A stretch of 64,000 nt of DNA from Anastatus disparis. Lineage: Eukaryota > Arthropoda > Insecta > Hymenoptera > Eupelmidae. The notes beneath the pieces are model-generated. The model was not told the DNA's origin. It saw only the letters and a program-made list of their open reading frames with translations, and ran no database searches. The stretch is taken from positions 1,116,001 to 1,180,000 of the forward strand of contig JAFFSR010000278.1 of assembly GCA_017163975.1 (NCBI GenBank), given 5' to 3'. Below are positions 24,782 through 33,950 of the stretch, piece by piece (the stretch's first letter is position 1; every line of letters begins with the position of its first letter). The position numbers and the translations under genes were made by a program.

Positions 24782-24787
24782 TGTATT
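24782..24787. repeat. Target-site duplication (left), TGTATT
   Basis: TGTATT directly precedes the left terminal repeat and recurs at 55811-55816 directly after the right one. Six base pairs is the known Polinton duplication length. Confidence 0.9.
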
Positions 24788-24910
24788 AGTAGATAAGCTA
24801 GGCCGGTTCTGTATCACCTGATACAGAAGCGGCTGCCGTTTCTGTATCACTTGATGTAGAAGCGGCAGTCGTTTCCGTATCATTGATACAGAACCGGCCT
24901 AGGGTTTTTT
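24788..24910 (+). repeat. Left terminal inverted repeat of the Polinton
   Basis: 123 bp, matching the reverse complement of 55689-55810 with one substitution (near GCAGTCG/GCAGTCT) and one indel (GATGTAGAAG/GATGTGAAG). It is itself palindromic: CTAGGCCGGTTCTGTATCA at one side pairs with TGATACAGAACCGGCCTAG at the other, and two smaller hairpins with TTCTGTATCA arms lie between. Confidence 0.95.
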
Positions 24911-25093
24911 TTTTATTTTTTTTTATTTATCATTCAAGCTAAGGTTAGCCAAAGATAAAAAAACCTGAAAAAAAATTATCTTATTAATATATATATATTA
25001 TTTAAAAGATAATCTGAAAATAAAAAATGATTAATTATTTATAATATATATTATTTAGAAACAAATATTTGTCTCAACATTTTAAATATTTAT

Positions 25094-25178
25094 GGCCCTG
25101 AAAAGGGCCGATTGTTTTTCATGGTGGCCCTGAAAAGGGCCGATTGTATATAAAGCCATTGTGGCCCTGAAAAGGACC
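25094..25178 (-). promoter_or_regulatory. Three tandem histone-type 3' stem-loops
   Basis: On the - strand the sites 25178-25163, 25141-25126 and 25109-25094 read GGTCCTTTTCAGGGCC, GGCCCTTTTCAGGGCC and GGCCCTTTTCAGGGCC. Each has a 6-bp stem and a TTTC loop, fitting the histone mRNA stem-loop consensus GGYYCTTTTCARRGCC. They start 30 nt after the stop codon of the acidic protein gene and are spaced 32-37 nt. The second is followed by ACCA and a purine run (GAAAAACAA), loosely like the normal downstream context. In histone mRNAs this element binds SLBP and replaces the poly(A) tail. Use by this gene is inferred. Confidence 0.75.
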
Positions 25179-25207
25179 GATTATTCTTTATTATTTAAAT
25201 TATTCTA

Positions 25208-25870
25208 TTAAATAGTATAATTTAATTTGCGCTTTACATTGCGCAAACACGCTTCATGGTCATGAGAGTCAAGTTTCCTTTTCCTCTTTGGTGTAGATGT
25301 TCGCAGCTGCTCGTAAATGATTTCTGGTGACGATGAAATATTTATAGTTTCAATAGAAGAATGCATAGGTGAAAAATTTGGTGAGTCCCAAACTTCTTCT
25401 TCATCATTTTCTTCTGTTTCCATTTTCTCGTATCGACGAGAAAATGGATTGTAAATTAATTTTGGTGAAACTGGAGGAGTCGATCTTGGAGAGGCTGGCA
25501 AAGGTGGTGGCGAATTCGCTTTAGCTGATGCAGGACGAGGCGTGTTGTTAGGTCTCCTTAACGGAGCTACAGGCTGAAACGCTTCATTGTAAAAACCTGG
25601 GTCAAAAAGCGGTAGTGATGCTTCGTCGTCGACATCCATGTTGAATCCAGGCTCATCTATTTGCTGTGGTTCCAAAGCTTCTATGTCCAGATCCATCAAG
25701 GTTTCAATGTCGAGATCCAACATATTGATATCCTCGTTCAAGAAATAAATTGGCACCTCATCAATATTGAAAGGCTGGAATTCGCCTAAGCCTTGTTGGA
25801 TGAAAGCCCAAGTCCGTGGACTAAAAATCCTAATTTCTTCTTCTAGTTGTTGTTGTTCTTGCTGATCCAT
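25208..25870 (-). CDS. Acidic, proline-rich Polinton protein of unknown function
   Basis: 220 aa, no family recognised. Residues 1-95 are acidic with repeated Leu/Asp (for example LDLDIETLMDLDIEAL), residues ~100-140 are Pro/Ser-rich (SPPPLPASPRSTPPVSP), an acidic patch TEENDEEEVWDSP follows, and the C-terminus has two basic clusters (TPKRKRKLD and NVKRKLN) that suggest nuclear entry. Acidic plus proline-rich composition with a nuclear signal would fit a transcriptional regulator, an inference only. It is the first gene inside the left terminal repeat. Its TATA box (TATAAATA, about 30335-30328 on the - strand) is now 4.4 kb away because a LINE inserted between promoter and start. Three histone-type stem-loops lie downstream. 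Confidence 0.7.
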   Translation of the reverse strand: MDQQEQQQLEEEIRIFSPRTWAFIQQGLGEFQPFNIDEVPIYFLNEDINMLDLDIETLMDLDIEALEPQQIDEPGFNMDVDDEASLPLFDPGFYNEAFQPVAPLRRPNNTPRPASAKANSPPPLPASPRSTPPVSPKLIYNPFSRRYEKMETEENDEEEVWDSPNFSPMHSSIETINISSSPEIIYEQLRTSTPKRKRKLDSHDHEACLRNVKRKLNYTI

Positions 25871-25907
25871 TTTAGACTTTTTATCTAAAAGAAGTCGAAA
25901 GAACGAT

Positions 25908-25918
25908 TGAAGTTACCA
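25908..25918. repeat. Target-site duplication of the Jockey-type LINE (3' side)
   Basis: TGAAGTTACCA here and at 30305-30315 flank the LINE exactly. Confidence 0.85.
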
Positions 25919-26179
25919 TTTTTTTTTTTTTTTTTTTGTTTGAAGGGTCGAGGAGGGGAAATCTTCAAAAGACACCTCCGTAGGGGTAGTGTCGGATTCA
26001 CCCGCAGGTGCCTACCGACTAAAACCGCCTCCCCGTAGGTTACCAACCAAAATGGTTATGAACCTTAAGAAGAAGAAAATTGAGAGACAACGGTGGCTCA
26101 TACAGCGGGGGCTGTATAGCACTCGCGCAAATTGCGAAACACGAAAATAGACTGTTTAAAGTCAGTTAGTGAGGAAGGG

Positions 26180-29041
26180 TTATGGAGATCGAATCAGAGA
26201 GCATGGCCTTCTGAATCGATCGTTGGATTTACGACGGTAATTTACAAGAAATTTTATGCTAGGATTGCTGTGCTTAGAGATAGAGAGACGGAGATTCGCA
26301 GCGTGTTTGTTCGCTGCTTCTGGAATTGAGTCGATACCAGTTTCTTTTAAGATTTGATTATTTCGAATAAACCAGGGGATCTGAAGAGAGGAGCGTAGGA
26401 GGCGCATGTAGGTGCCTTGGAGTTTAGCTATACGGTTAGGGTTTGCGGATCCCCAAATTGGGATCGCGTAAGTGCAAATACTGCGGATAATGGCATTAAA
26501 AGCGCGGGCTTTTGTTTTCTTAGTTAGTGATTTATTATTGAAGAAAGGCTTTAAGGCAGCATAAGCACCTTGGCATTTGGCTCGGACTGAATCGATTTGT
26601 TTTTGCCATGTGAGTTTACGATCGAAGGTAACACCCAGGTATTTGGCTGAAGAACTCCAGTCAACACGATGGTTGTTAACTAGGAGATTTGAAGGAATAC
26701 GATTTCGTCGAGAGAAGAATATGGCAACAGATTTGGATTCGTTGATTGCTGCTCTCCAAGTGTGGTACCATCTTACCACTTCTGGGGTGAATTTGTTTAG
26801 TACGGAGGAGCAATGAGTGATAACTTTTGAAGTATAAATGAGGGCTGAGTCGTCGGCATATTGAGCAACTAGAACTTTATTGTCCTTGGGGTAGTCGTAA
26901 GAGAATATATTAAAGAGAGGAGGAGAGATTTTCGAACCTTGGGGAACCCCTGCAGTTATGGGTCTGGGAGAAGAGAGAGACTTACCCTCATGGACCCGAA
27001 TGGTCCTGTCTGTGAGATAGGATTTGATGATGCCTATGAGGTAGTGTGGAAATTCTAGTTTAATGAGTTTGTAGATCAGACCTTCGTGCCAGACTCTGTC
27101 GAAGGCTCGTTTTACATCTAGCAAAAGCATGCTGGTATGTTTTCTCTTGTTGAGGTTATCGGCTATGAACTCCGACACACGGAGGAGTTGGTGAACTGAA
27201 CCATGTTTCCTACGGAAACCATGTTGAAATTCGGGGACGATACTTCTTTCGTCGACGAATTGGTCAATACGACAGCGTATGACCTGTTCAGCGATTTTAC
27301 TTAAGGAGGAGAGTAGACTGATGGGTCGATAGCTAGATGCAGAGTTTAAGGGCTTACCGGGTTTAGGAATTAAGATAACTATTGCTTCTTTCCAAGCTTT
27401 GAGAAAGTATCGTAATCTCAACATTGCATTGACAATGTTGGTAATAGCGACAATGTGTTTACGGGGAAGAATTTTGAGGACTCCGTTTCCAATGCCGTCA
27501 GAGCCTGGAGCTTTTCTATTTTTTAGGGAGCGAATGATTTTCGAGATTTCATGGGGAGAAGTGTGTTGGAATTCGGCGTCAGAAAATTGAAATTCATGCA
27601 CAGTCTCAGTAACGTGCTCGTGGAAAAGAGAGGTTTCGTTCGAACTGGGGAGTGGAGAGCATTGTTTTTCTAGAGAGTCCGCGAAGATTTTAGCTTTCTC
27701 TTCATCAAGAGAGTAGGAGATATTGTCTCTTTTTAAAGCAGGTAAATGGGTTTTGCAATTGCGGAGGGATTTGATAATTTTCGAATTACTTTTAGGGTTG
27801 GCCTCGGCTTCAGCTATATAGTTTTCGAAGGCAAGGTCATTTGTTTCTTTAAGAGCAGAGGTGAGTTCTTTTTGGATAGCGTTTAAGCGAGTACGATGTA
27901 TGGGGTTTCGATAAGTTCGTCAGAGTTTACGGATTCTATTTTTAGTTACGATTAGCTTTTTTGTAGAGCTGGGAAGGTTAGTTTTGCGGGGTTTGGGAGT
28001 AATGGATGAGCTGGCCTTTTCTATTGAGTTGGTTACCTCGTTTGTGAGATTCAGGATGGCTGCATCGATATCTTCGATGCAGTGTATCTGACTGCATTTG
28101 AAGGAGGATGTTTCGAGAATGTATTTTAGATGAAGGAAATCTATGCTTGTTTTGGCGGGAGGATTGAGGGTAGGATTTATTGGTATTTCGATATATACCG
28201 GATCGTGGTCTGAATTTAACTCTGCGCAAGTCCAAGGGTCCTTGTCAAAAGAGATATTTTTCGTGAGAAAAATATCTAAAATTTCTGGTTGATGATGAAT
28301 AGTACCAGGGAAGTGTGTTGGGGAGGCAGGGGCCTCGATAGAGAAATTGTGGCGGAGGTGTAAACTCCAGAGAGAGTTTCCTTTAGTGTTGTTTGAGAGA
28401 CAACCCCAATGCTTGCTTTTGGCATTCAGGTCTCCAGCAATGACGGTGGGAGTATTTGAATCAAAAAGTAGGGGGATCTCGGACATATTATTGGTGTTTG
28501 GGGGAGAGTAAAGAGAGAAGATACGAAGGGACTTATTTGCGAATTCGGTTTGAATGCCAACCACCTCGCAAGTGATGGCCGTATTGATGCTGATAGGTCT
28601 GTGACGGATAGAATTTCTAACAAGGACAGCGACGCCACCTCCTTGTGAGTTAGGGCGATCTTTTCTGTATATTGTAAAGTTGGGTATGAATAGGTTCTTA
28701 TTAGGATTTAGGTGAGTCTCGGTTATGTAGGCAACATCGATATGGTTAGACTCGAGAAGGGCCTCGAGCTCTGTAACTTTCGTTCTATTTTGCGACAGAA
28801 TGCTGTTAGCATTCCAAGTAAGGATTTTGAGGGGTTCGTCTTTATTGACTGATGATTGGAAGCAAGGAGTCGAAGAAGTTACGAAAAAGCTGCTCGAGAA
28901 GTTGAGCTTTTGGGTTTTGGCTTGGAACCACCTTGGGCAGATTCGACGCCGGGGCTGGCTGTGTTGGAGGTTGGGACCGAAGTTGTGGCTGAGATACATT
29001 TTGTGGACGAGAGGCAGGCTGGGAGCTGGCCATTTTGGCAT
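26180..29041 (-). pseudogene. Jockey-type ORF2 (endonuclease-RT) with one in-frame stop
   Basis: Two frames, 29041-27920 and 27601-26180, are in the same phase; the intervening stretch is open apart from TGA at 27922-27920. The N-terminal part is an AP endonuclease (LTWNANSI, TETHLNPNK, GGGVAVLVR, AGDLNAKSKHWG, SDHDPVYIEI). The second is the RT: APGSDGIGN, SYRPISLLSSLSK, LLLDVKRAFDRVWH, TAGVPQGSKISPPLFNIF and VAQYADDSALI with the active site, then a WGSANPNRI-type thumb. The single stop falls in an Arg-rich linker after NRIRKL and is consistent with a CGA to TGA change. Otherwise it looks functional. Confidence 0.85.
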
Positions 29042-30164
29042 AGCTAACGTTGGGGTTTCGGAGGAGGGGTTTTCTAATAGGCGTATTAGGGGTTGGTTGA
29101 ATTCTGGGGGGATTTTGTTGGGGTCTTATTGGAACTTTGGGACAGCCACCATAGGTGGCTCGATGCGGGCCTTGACAATTGGCACAGAGCGGAGTAGCGT
29201 TTGGTTGATCCTTGGTACGGCAGAAGGCAGTGGCATGATTTCGAGAGCAGAAGGCACATCGCCAGTCTGCGTGACAGTAGTTTGCTGTGTGGAAGTATCC
29301 AAGACAGCGGCGGCATATGGGGGTTGCGTTGGTTTTACGTTTGGATTCTACAGTCATGCTCAAACCCTGTAGGTTACTCAAGTTAAAGATTGTTTTGGCT
29401 GATGGGGCGGATCGATCGAGATGAACTGCGACTAAGGGCCAGATTCTATCTCCTCTCTTCATTCTGTTTACGCTTTTAACTGCGGGAATTTTAGTAGTAA
29501 GCTCGATTAGTATGTCTTTTTCTGGTATTGTTTCCGTGACTCCTCTGATGATAACGATGAGGTCCTTGTCTTCTTCCAATTGATTGGTGGTGTATTGAAT
29601 TTTCTTTTTATCGAATTGGGCAGTAAGTGTACGAAAATCGTTTACTGTTTTGGGATAAACCATGACTGATTTGGAGGTGTTCTTTGCTTTGCGGACTTCG
29701 ATGTCGGAAGAATTGATTTTGGCGTTGATTTGTGGCCAAAGTGCTTTGTTAAGGACGCAGATAGGAGGGGGACTATGTTTTGAATTAGAGTTTTCCTCTT
29801 CTTCTTCTGAAGAAGAAGAGTCAGAAGACTCTGAGGGGGTAGCATCGCGTCGGCGTTTGTTTGGGTGGTTTATTTGAGAGTTGTGAGAAGGGGACTGTAT
29901 TTGTGTGTTGGTTGCAGTTTTAACTGCAGGATTTTTTAAAGTATTATTGTTATTTTGTGTACTTACGTGAGAGGTTTCAGCGGATGTAAGGTTAGCTGTT
30001 TCCTTGTTAGGGAAAGATGATGTTTCCATTTTATCAGAGAGATTTGGGCAGAGCCTTTGCAAGGCCGCTTCTAAAGTGGTTAAGGTGTGTCGGCACTGGT
30101 CGATGGCTTGCACCAGTTGCTCCATTGAGAGAGTATTTGGATCAGAGAGTAGCTCAAGATTCAT
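28842..30164 (-). CDS. Jockey-type ORF1 (Gag-like) with zinc knuckles
   Basis: 440 aa. A short coiled-coil-like N-terminus, a Ser/Glu-rich linker (SSDSSSSEEEEEN), a central RNA-binding region (~residues 150-270), then CCHC-type knuckles: CRRCLGYFHTANYC, CAFCSRNHATAFC and CANCQGPHRATYGGC. The tail is Pro/Gln-rich. It overlaps the start of ORF2 in another frame (29041-28842), as usual in this clade. It probably binds the LINE RNA. Shadow frames on the + strand over this region are not genes. Confidence 0.85.
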   Translation of the reverse strand: MNLELLSDPNTLSMEQLVQAIDQCRHTLTTLEAALQRLCPNLSDKMETSSFPNKETANLTSAETSHVSTQNNNNTLKNPAVKTATNTQIQSPSHNSQINHPNKRRRDATPSESSDSSSSEEEEENSNSKHSPPPICVLNKALWPQINAKINSSDIEVRKAKNTSKSVMVYPKTVNDFRTLTAQFDKKKIQYTTNQLEEDKDLIVIIRGVTETIPEKDILIELTTKIPAVKSVNRMKRGDRIWPLVAVHLDRSAPSAKTIFNLSNLQGLSMTVESKRKTNATPICRRCLGYFHTANYCHADWRCAFCSRNHATAFCRTKDQPNATPLCANCQGPHRATYGGCPKVPIRPQQNPPRIQPTPNTPIRKPLLRNPNVSYAKMASSQPASRPQNVSQPQLRSQPPTQPAPASNLPKVVPSQNPKAQLLEQLFRNFFDSLLPIISQ

Positions 30165-30304
30165 TGTTGGATCAGAGAAGGTATATTTTAATGCTAGTAT
30201 AGTTCCGTACGGTAGCCCTAAGAAGGGCTGTTACACTCAGTGGATTATGTGTATACAGGTCTGCACTGCACGAAGGTGCAGTTCGAACTGTGTGAGAATG
30301 ATGA

Positions 30305-30315
30305 TGAAGTTACCA
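30305..30315. repeat. Target-site duplication of the Jockey-type LINE (5' side)
   Basis: TGAAGTTACCA, identical to 25908-25918. Confidence 0.85.
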
Positions 30316-30325
30316 CGATTCAACG

Positions 30326-30337
30326 CTCTATTTATAC
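30326..30337 (-). promoter_or_regulatory. TATA box stranded by the LINE insertion
   Basis: TGTATAAATAGAGCG on the - strand. Before the LINE arrived, a start site about 30 bp downstream would have fallen in the TGAAGTTACCA region, in front of the acidic gene. CCAAT-type words (ACCAATCA on the - strand, at 30471-30478) lie further upstream. Confidence 0.6.
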
Positions 30338-30710
30338 AGTCAAGTCACGAAGAGTGGGGACTGACAGATTCGAAGCAACTCAAGTCGCAAGGAAGGGGTC
30401 GATGCGTGAGTGGTGCGGCGTAGCTGGTCGAAATTTACGAGTTACGCGACGTAGCTGCGCGAACGTTCGAGTTAGTGATTGGTGCGGAACAGCTCCTTGA
30501 AAGTCTATAAGTATAGGTACTTATGTGCTTATAGACTCAGTCTTTTGAACAGCGGCGTTCGGTCGGTATCGTGAGGCAGTTTCCGCGCAATGGAAACTAA
30601 GCAGCATTTAGTTGACACCGCGAGACAGTTTCCATGCAATGGAAACTAAACGTTCACCTGCCAAATCGCGCGCGTAATTCTTAAAGAATCTTTTTCTTTT
30701 CATATTTTAA

Positions 30711-30754
30711 AGTCTTGCATTTACGATTTTCGAACGCGTTCGTAAAGCAAGACT
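30711..30754. repeat. Hairpin H1 with loop TTTTCGAACGC
   Basis: Arms AGTCTTGC(A)TTTACGA and TCGTAAAGCAAGACT, 15 bp with one bulge. The loop contains TTTTCGAACGC, shared with four other hairpins of different stem sequence in this region. Confidence 0.7.
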
Positions 30755-31359
30755 CTTTTCTTTCTTTTTCTTTTCAAAAAACTCTTTGTATATATATATT
30801 TGAAAATTAATTTGTAGTCTTTTTAAAGACTACAAATCGTAGGAACAAACAGTATACATGAGTTTTGTTCTTTCTCTTGATCTCTCTCTCTCTCTCTTTC
30901 TTTTTCGCCTGCGGACAGAGTCAACGAACGGCGCATCTCGAGTCGCAGAGAGAGGATCAATCGTGGTGATACGTGATTGGTGCGGCGCTGCTGCGCGAAA
31001 GCACGTAAATATCAACAGCTCTACAGACTTAGTCCAAAGGAATCGGGGCAGGCGACCAGTTCATTACTCATTACTTCATTCAACGATGTGGCATCTGATT
31101 TTGGTTATAGTTTCCGTGCAATGGAAACTCTAATATTAATTAAAAATTATGGAAAATAGATTTAGTTGAAGAAGAAGAAGAGCAGATTTAGATAAAAGAG
31201 AATAAGAGATTCATCTTAAAAAATAAATCATAGTCATCAAGAATTATTTAGTGTGCATAAAAATTGGTGAGACTTTTTCTTCTTCTTTTTTCTTTTCTTT
31301 TCTTTCACTTATAAAATATACAAAAAGAATAGAAAAAAAAACGTGAGAGTTCCTTTCTC

Positions 31360-31406
31360 TCTCTTAGATACATTTTTTTTTCGAATGCAAAATGTTATCT
31401 AAGAGA
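31360..31406. repeat. Hairpin H2 with loop TTTTTCGAATGC
   Basis: Arms TCTCTTAGATA-CAT and ATG-T-TATCTAAGAGA. It is the unit-A counterpart of the hairpin at 37777-37824, whose stem differs by a compensating T-A versus C-G pair. Confidence 0.65.
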
Positions 31407-31487
31407 TTTATCTTTCTTCTTTTTTTTCTTTCTTACTTAAAAAAATAAAAAAAGGAACAAAAAAATGAGAGAGTTCTTATTTTCAAT

Positions 31488-31530
31488 TTTGCAAATTTCA
31501 TGATTTTTTTGAAGCGATTCGTGAAGCAAA
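31488..31530. repeat. Hairpin H3 with loop TTTTTTTGAAGC
   Basis: Arms TTTGC..TTCATGA and TCGTGAA.GCAAA, with a G-T wobble. Counterpart of 37914-37961, where the wobble is a Watson-Crick pair. Confidence 0.6.
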
Positions 31531-31553
31531 TCTTTTCAATTTTTCTCTCTATC

Positions 31554-31554
<1 letters not shown>

Positions 31555-31605
<51 letters not shown>
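31555..31605. repeat. (TC)n microsatellite at the 5' edge of LINE copy 2
   Basis: About 22 TC units directly before TTCAATGGCGTAAGTAGCG, the LINE 5' end. Confidence 0.85.
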
Positions 31606-31606
<1 letters not shown>

Positions 31607-32656
31607 AATGGCGTAAGTAGCGACACATCGGCTTCCTATTGCTCTCTATTATAAATCGCTTTTAACAATAGATTTTTTCACTTCGCGGAGTGAAATTTGT
31701 TTTAGGGGGTCGTCTGAAGGGGTCAGTAGGCATTGGCTGCATTTGTATGCATCTGCATGCATCTTTTTTGTGACTCTGTGACGATTTTCCTAACTCTGCA
31801 CTGCTGTTGGTGTAGTACTTTGATTGCTGCTGCCGCTGATTTTGCATGGAGATTTTTTGCTGTTGTTTTGCTGTTCCTGTGACTGGTCTGTTTGATGGTG
31901 TGTAGTGCAGTGTTGAAGTTGTTTTTGGTGCATTTTTATTATTTTTAGCGTCTTAGAGTGACATAACCTCTAATTTTTTGGCGCCAATTTCTCTGTAGTG
32001 AAATCCTACAACATTATTATATGTGGCGCCATCTATTGCATCTATTGCATACTTCTTGTACTATTTAATCTCTCTTGTTGGATAACTGTTATCATCGTTA
32101 ATTACCATCGTCAATCAAAATTAAGGCGCTTATCCACTAGTACTTCTAATTATTAATGCACATCAAAACTTTTATATTTAATACGTTGTATTATTGTAGA
32201 TGACCATTATCTTCATCAACTAAATTGGTATGCTATTCCACTACTACTTCTTATTTACGTCTTAGAGTGGCGTAATTTCTGAATTCTTGTCGTTGATTAT
32301 TCTGTACTGAAATTCTACAACGTTAATATACGTGGCGCCATCTATTGCATACTTCTTGTACTAATTAATCTCTCTTGTTGGATAACTGTTGTCATCGTTA
32401 ATTACCATCGTCAATTAAAATTAAGGCGCTTATCCACTACTACTTCTAATTATTAATGCACATCAAAACTTTTATAGTTGTCACATCAAAACGTTTAATA
32501 CGTTGTATTATTCACACAGTATAGTGTTTTTCTTTTTCTCCGCTCTGTTCTGTTTTTGCATCTCATCTTTCCCCGACGCTAATTTTATTTTATTTTTTAT
32601 TCTTTTCATTTTTATTAAGGTCTTTATAAACTTAATCTTTTCACACTGCATAAACT

Positions 32657-33889
32657 ATGGCACCATCAACACACTGCAGTTTCTGTTCTAAGGTTTTCAC
32701 CCATACCTCCAAGCCTAAAGTTTGTGGAAGGTGTGAGAGAACTTATCATAGCTCCTGCACTACTTTCACATCTGTTAGAGATCAGGATAACAAAACTATA
32801 TTGATGTGCAGTCTGTGTTTGGCGGCTGTAAATCCTGATTGTTTTCGACCGCGATCAGGCTCCCTTTCCTCTGCGCACAATGCAACTCTCTCTCCATGCC
32901 CACCTAGAACGCCATCACCATCAACAGCTATGCCACCAAATGATATCCTGGCTGCCATATTGGAGAAAATGAATAAGCTGGATAAAATAGACTCCATGGA
33001 TACCAACATAACTGCTATTGTATCTCGACTTACTGCACTTGGCGATAGGTTCACAGCGCTTGAATCTCGTGTGGACGCTATCAGTACAACCTTTGAGGAA
33101 CGATTGAGCAGTAGTGAGGCTACGCTGGAGCAGTTTCGTGGAGAGCAGCGTGAGCTCAAAATGAGAGTGGATGGTTTACTTGCCGCGTCTTCTGATGTGT
33201 CTGCGTCTTCAGCAGAGTCTCTTTCTGCTAAGCTCCAAGAGTTGGATAGGGCCAACAAGTCCTTGTCGCTTCAATGTGAGGCTTTGGCTGCGCAGCAGGT
33301 GCGTTTTGAGAGGTCTTCTGATCTAGTAGTGGGAGGATTTGTGCCGGAGGAATTGAAGGATCTAAGGTCTGCTGTCTTGGCTGTGTTGACTATACTTGAC
33401 TCTGGGTACTCTCTCGGTGACATAACATCGGTTCGACCTCTTAGGCGCTCTCTAGTTGTGGATGGTGCTGCGGCTGCTGGTTCATTGGCGACTGATGCAG
33501 CGTCTGCAACAGAATCTGCCTCCTCATTATCAACATCTGCATCTGCACAACATCCTGTTCGTCCATCTACTGTGCCTTTACTTGTCACTATGAAGAGTGC
33601 ATCATTGGCTCGTGCTGTAATTGCTTCTAAAGCGAAGTTTGGAAAGCTATCATCATCTAAAATAAATGATCATCTGCCTCCTGATAATAAAAATGTTGAG
33701 TCTCTGACATCGTCGGTGATTAATATAAACGAGTATCTGCCTAGCTCATTACATCAGTTGAAGCTGCGAGTCTTAGAAAAGGCAAAGGATAAAAAATATG
33801 ACTTTGTCACATTTGTGCGAAATGGAATGATATACGCTAGGAAGAAGGGGATCGGATACCTGTGCGTATTACTACTGATGCTGACCTGA
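32657..33889 (+). CDS. LINE copy 2 ORF1, PHD-like finger and coiled coil
   Basis: 410 aa, homologous to the 415-aa ORF1 of copy 1: finger CSFCSKVF, CGRCERTYHSSC and LMCSLC; coiled-coil residues ~95-215; C-terminal INEYLPSSLHQLKLRV. The last ~15 residues differ because of a one-base shift near 33845-33850: the other frame continues the family C-terminus for about 25 more codons. So the tail is altered and the protein is probably impaired. Confidence 0.75.
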   Translation: MAPSTHCSFCSKVFTHTSKPKVCGRCERTYHSSCTTFTSVRDQDNKTILMCSLCLAAVNPDCFRPRSGSLSSAHNATLSPCPPRTPSPSTAMPPNDILAAILEKMNKLDKIDSMDTNITAIVSRLTALGDRFTALESRVDAISTTFEERLSSSEATLEQFRGEQRELKMRVDGLLAASSDVSASSAESLSAKLQELDRANKSLSLQCEALAAQQVRFERSSDLVVGGFVPEELKDLRSAVLAVLTILDSGYSLGDITSVRPLRRSLVVDGAAAAGSLATDAASATESASSLSTSASAQHPVRPSTVPLLVTMKSASLARAVIASKAKFGKLSSSKINDHLPPDNKNVESLTSSVININEYLPSSLHQLKLRVLEKAKDKKYDFVTFVRNGMIYARKKGIGYLCVLLLMLT

Positions 33890-33950
33890 ATGCTTTTTTA
33901 GCAAAAATAACTCCCATCAGCAACGGAGAAGCGAGCTGATTCGAGATGCT

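Larger units (their letters stand above)
25919..30304 (-). mobile_element. Full-length Jockey-type LINE inserted in the Polinton
   Basis: 4,386 bp on the - strand, ending in a poly(A) of about 18 (T-run at 25919-25937 on +), with 11-bp duplications TGAAGTTACCA on both sides. It carries ORF1 with zinc knuckles and ORF2 with endonuclease and RT. It entered between the TATA box and the coding start of the acidic Polinton gene. Near-perfect duplications and one disabling stop suggest it is young. Confidence 0.9.
30473..31555. repeat. Polinton hairpin-rich region, unit A
   Basis: No coding frame. Contents in order: GATTGGTGCGG words (30473, 30976), GTCTATAAG/CTTATAGAC hairpin (30507-30535), AGTTTCC-GGAAACT hairpins (30578-30598, 30627-30647, 31109-31129), a loop-conserved hairpin (30711-30754), a GTAGTCTTT/AAAGACTAC hairpin (about 30813-30835), then two more loop-conserved hairpins (31360-31406 and 31488-31530). 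From about 30850 to 31555 the sequence recurs at 37275-37985, so this is a tandem unit, now split by a LINE. The short frames here (30004-31159) show no motifs. Confidence 0.7.

Noticed and set aside
28800..29372. 190-aa + strand frame
   Set aside because: It is antisense to the Jockey-type ORF1 and ORF2, which have clear motifs.
32782..33588. 158-aa and 105-aa - strand frames
   Set aside because: Antisense shadows of LINE ORF1 copy 2.
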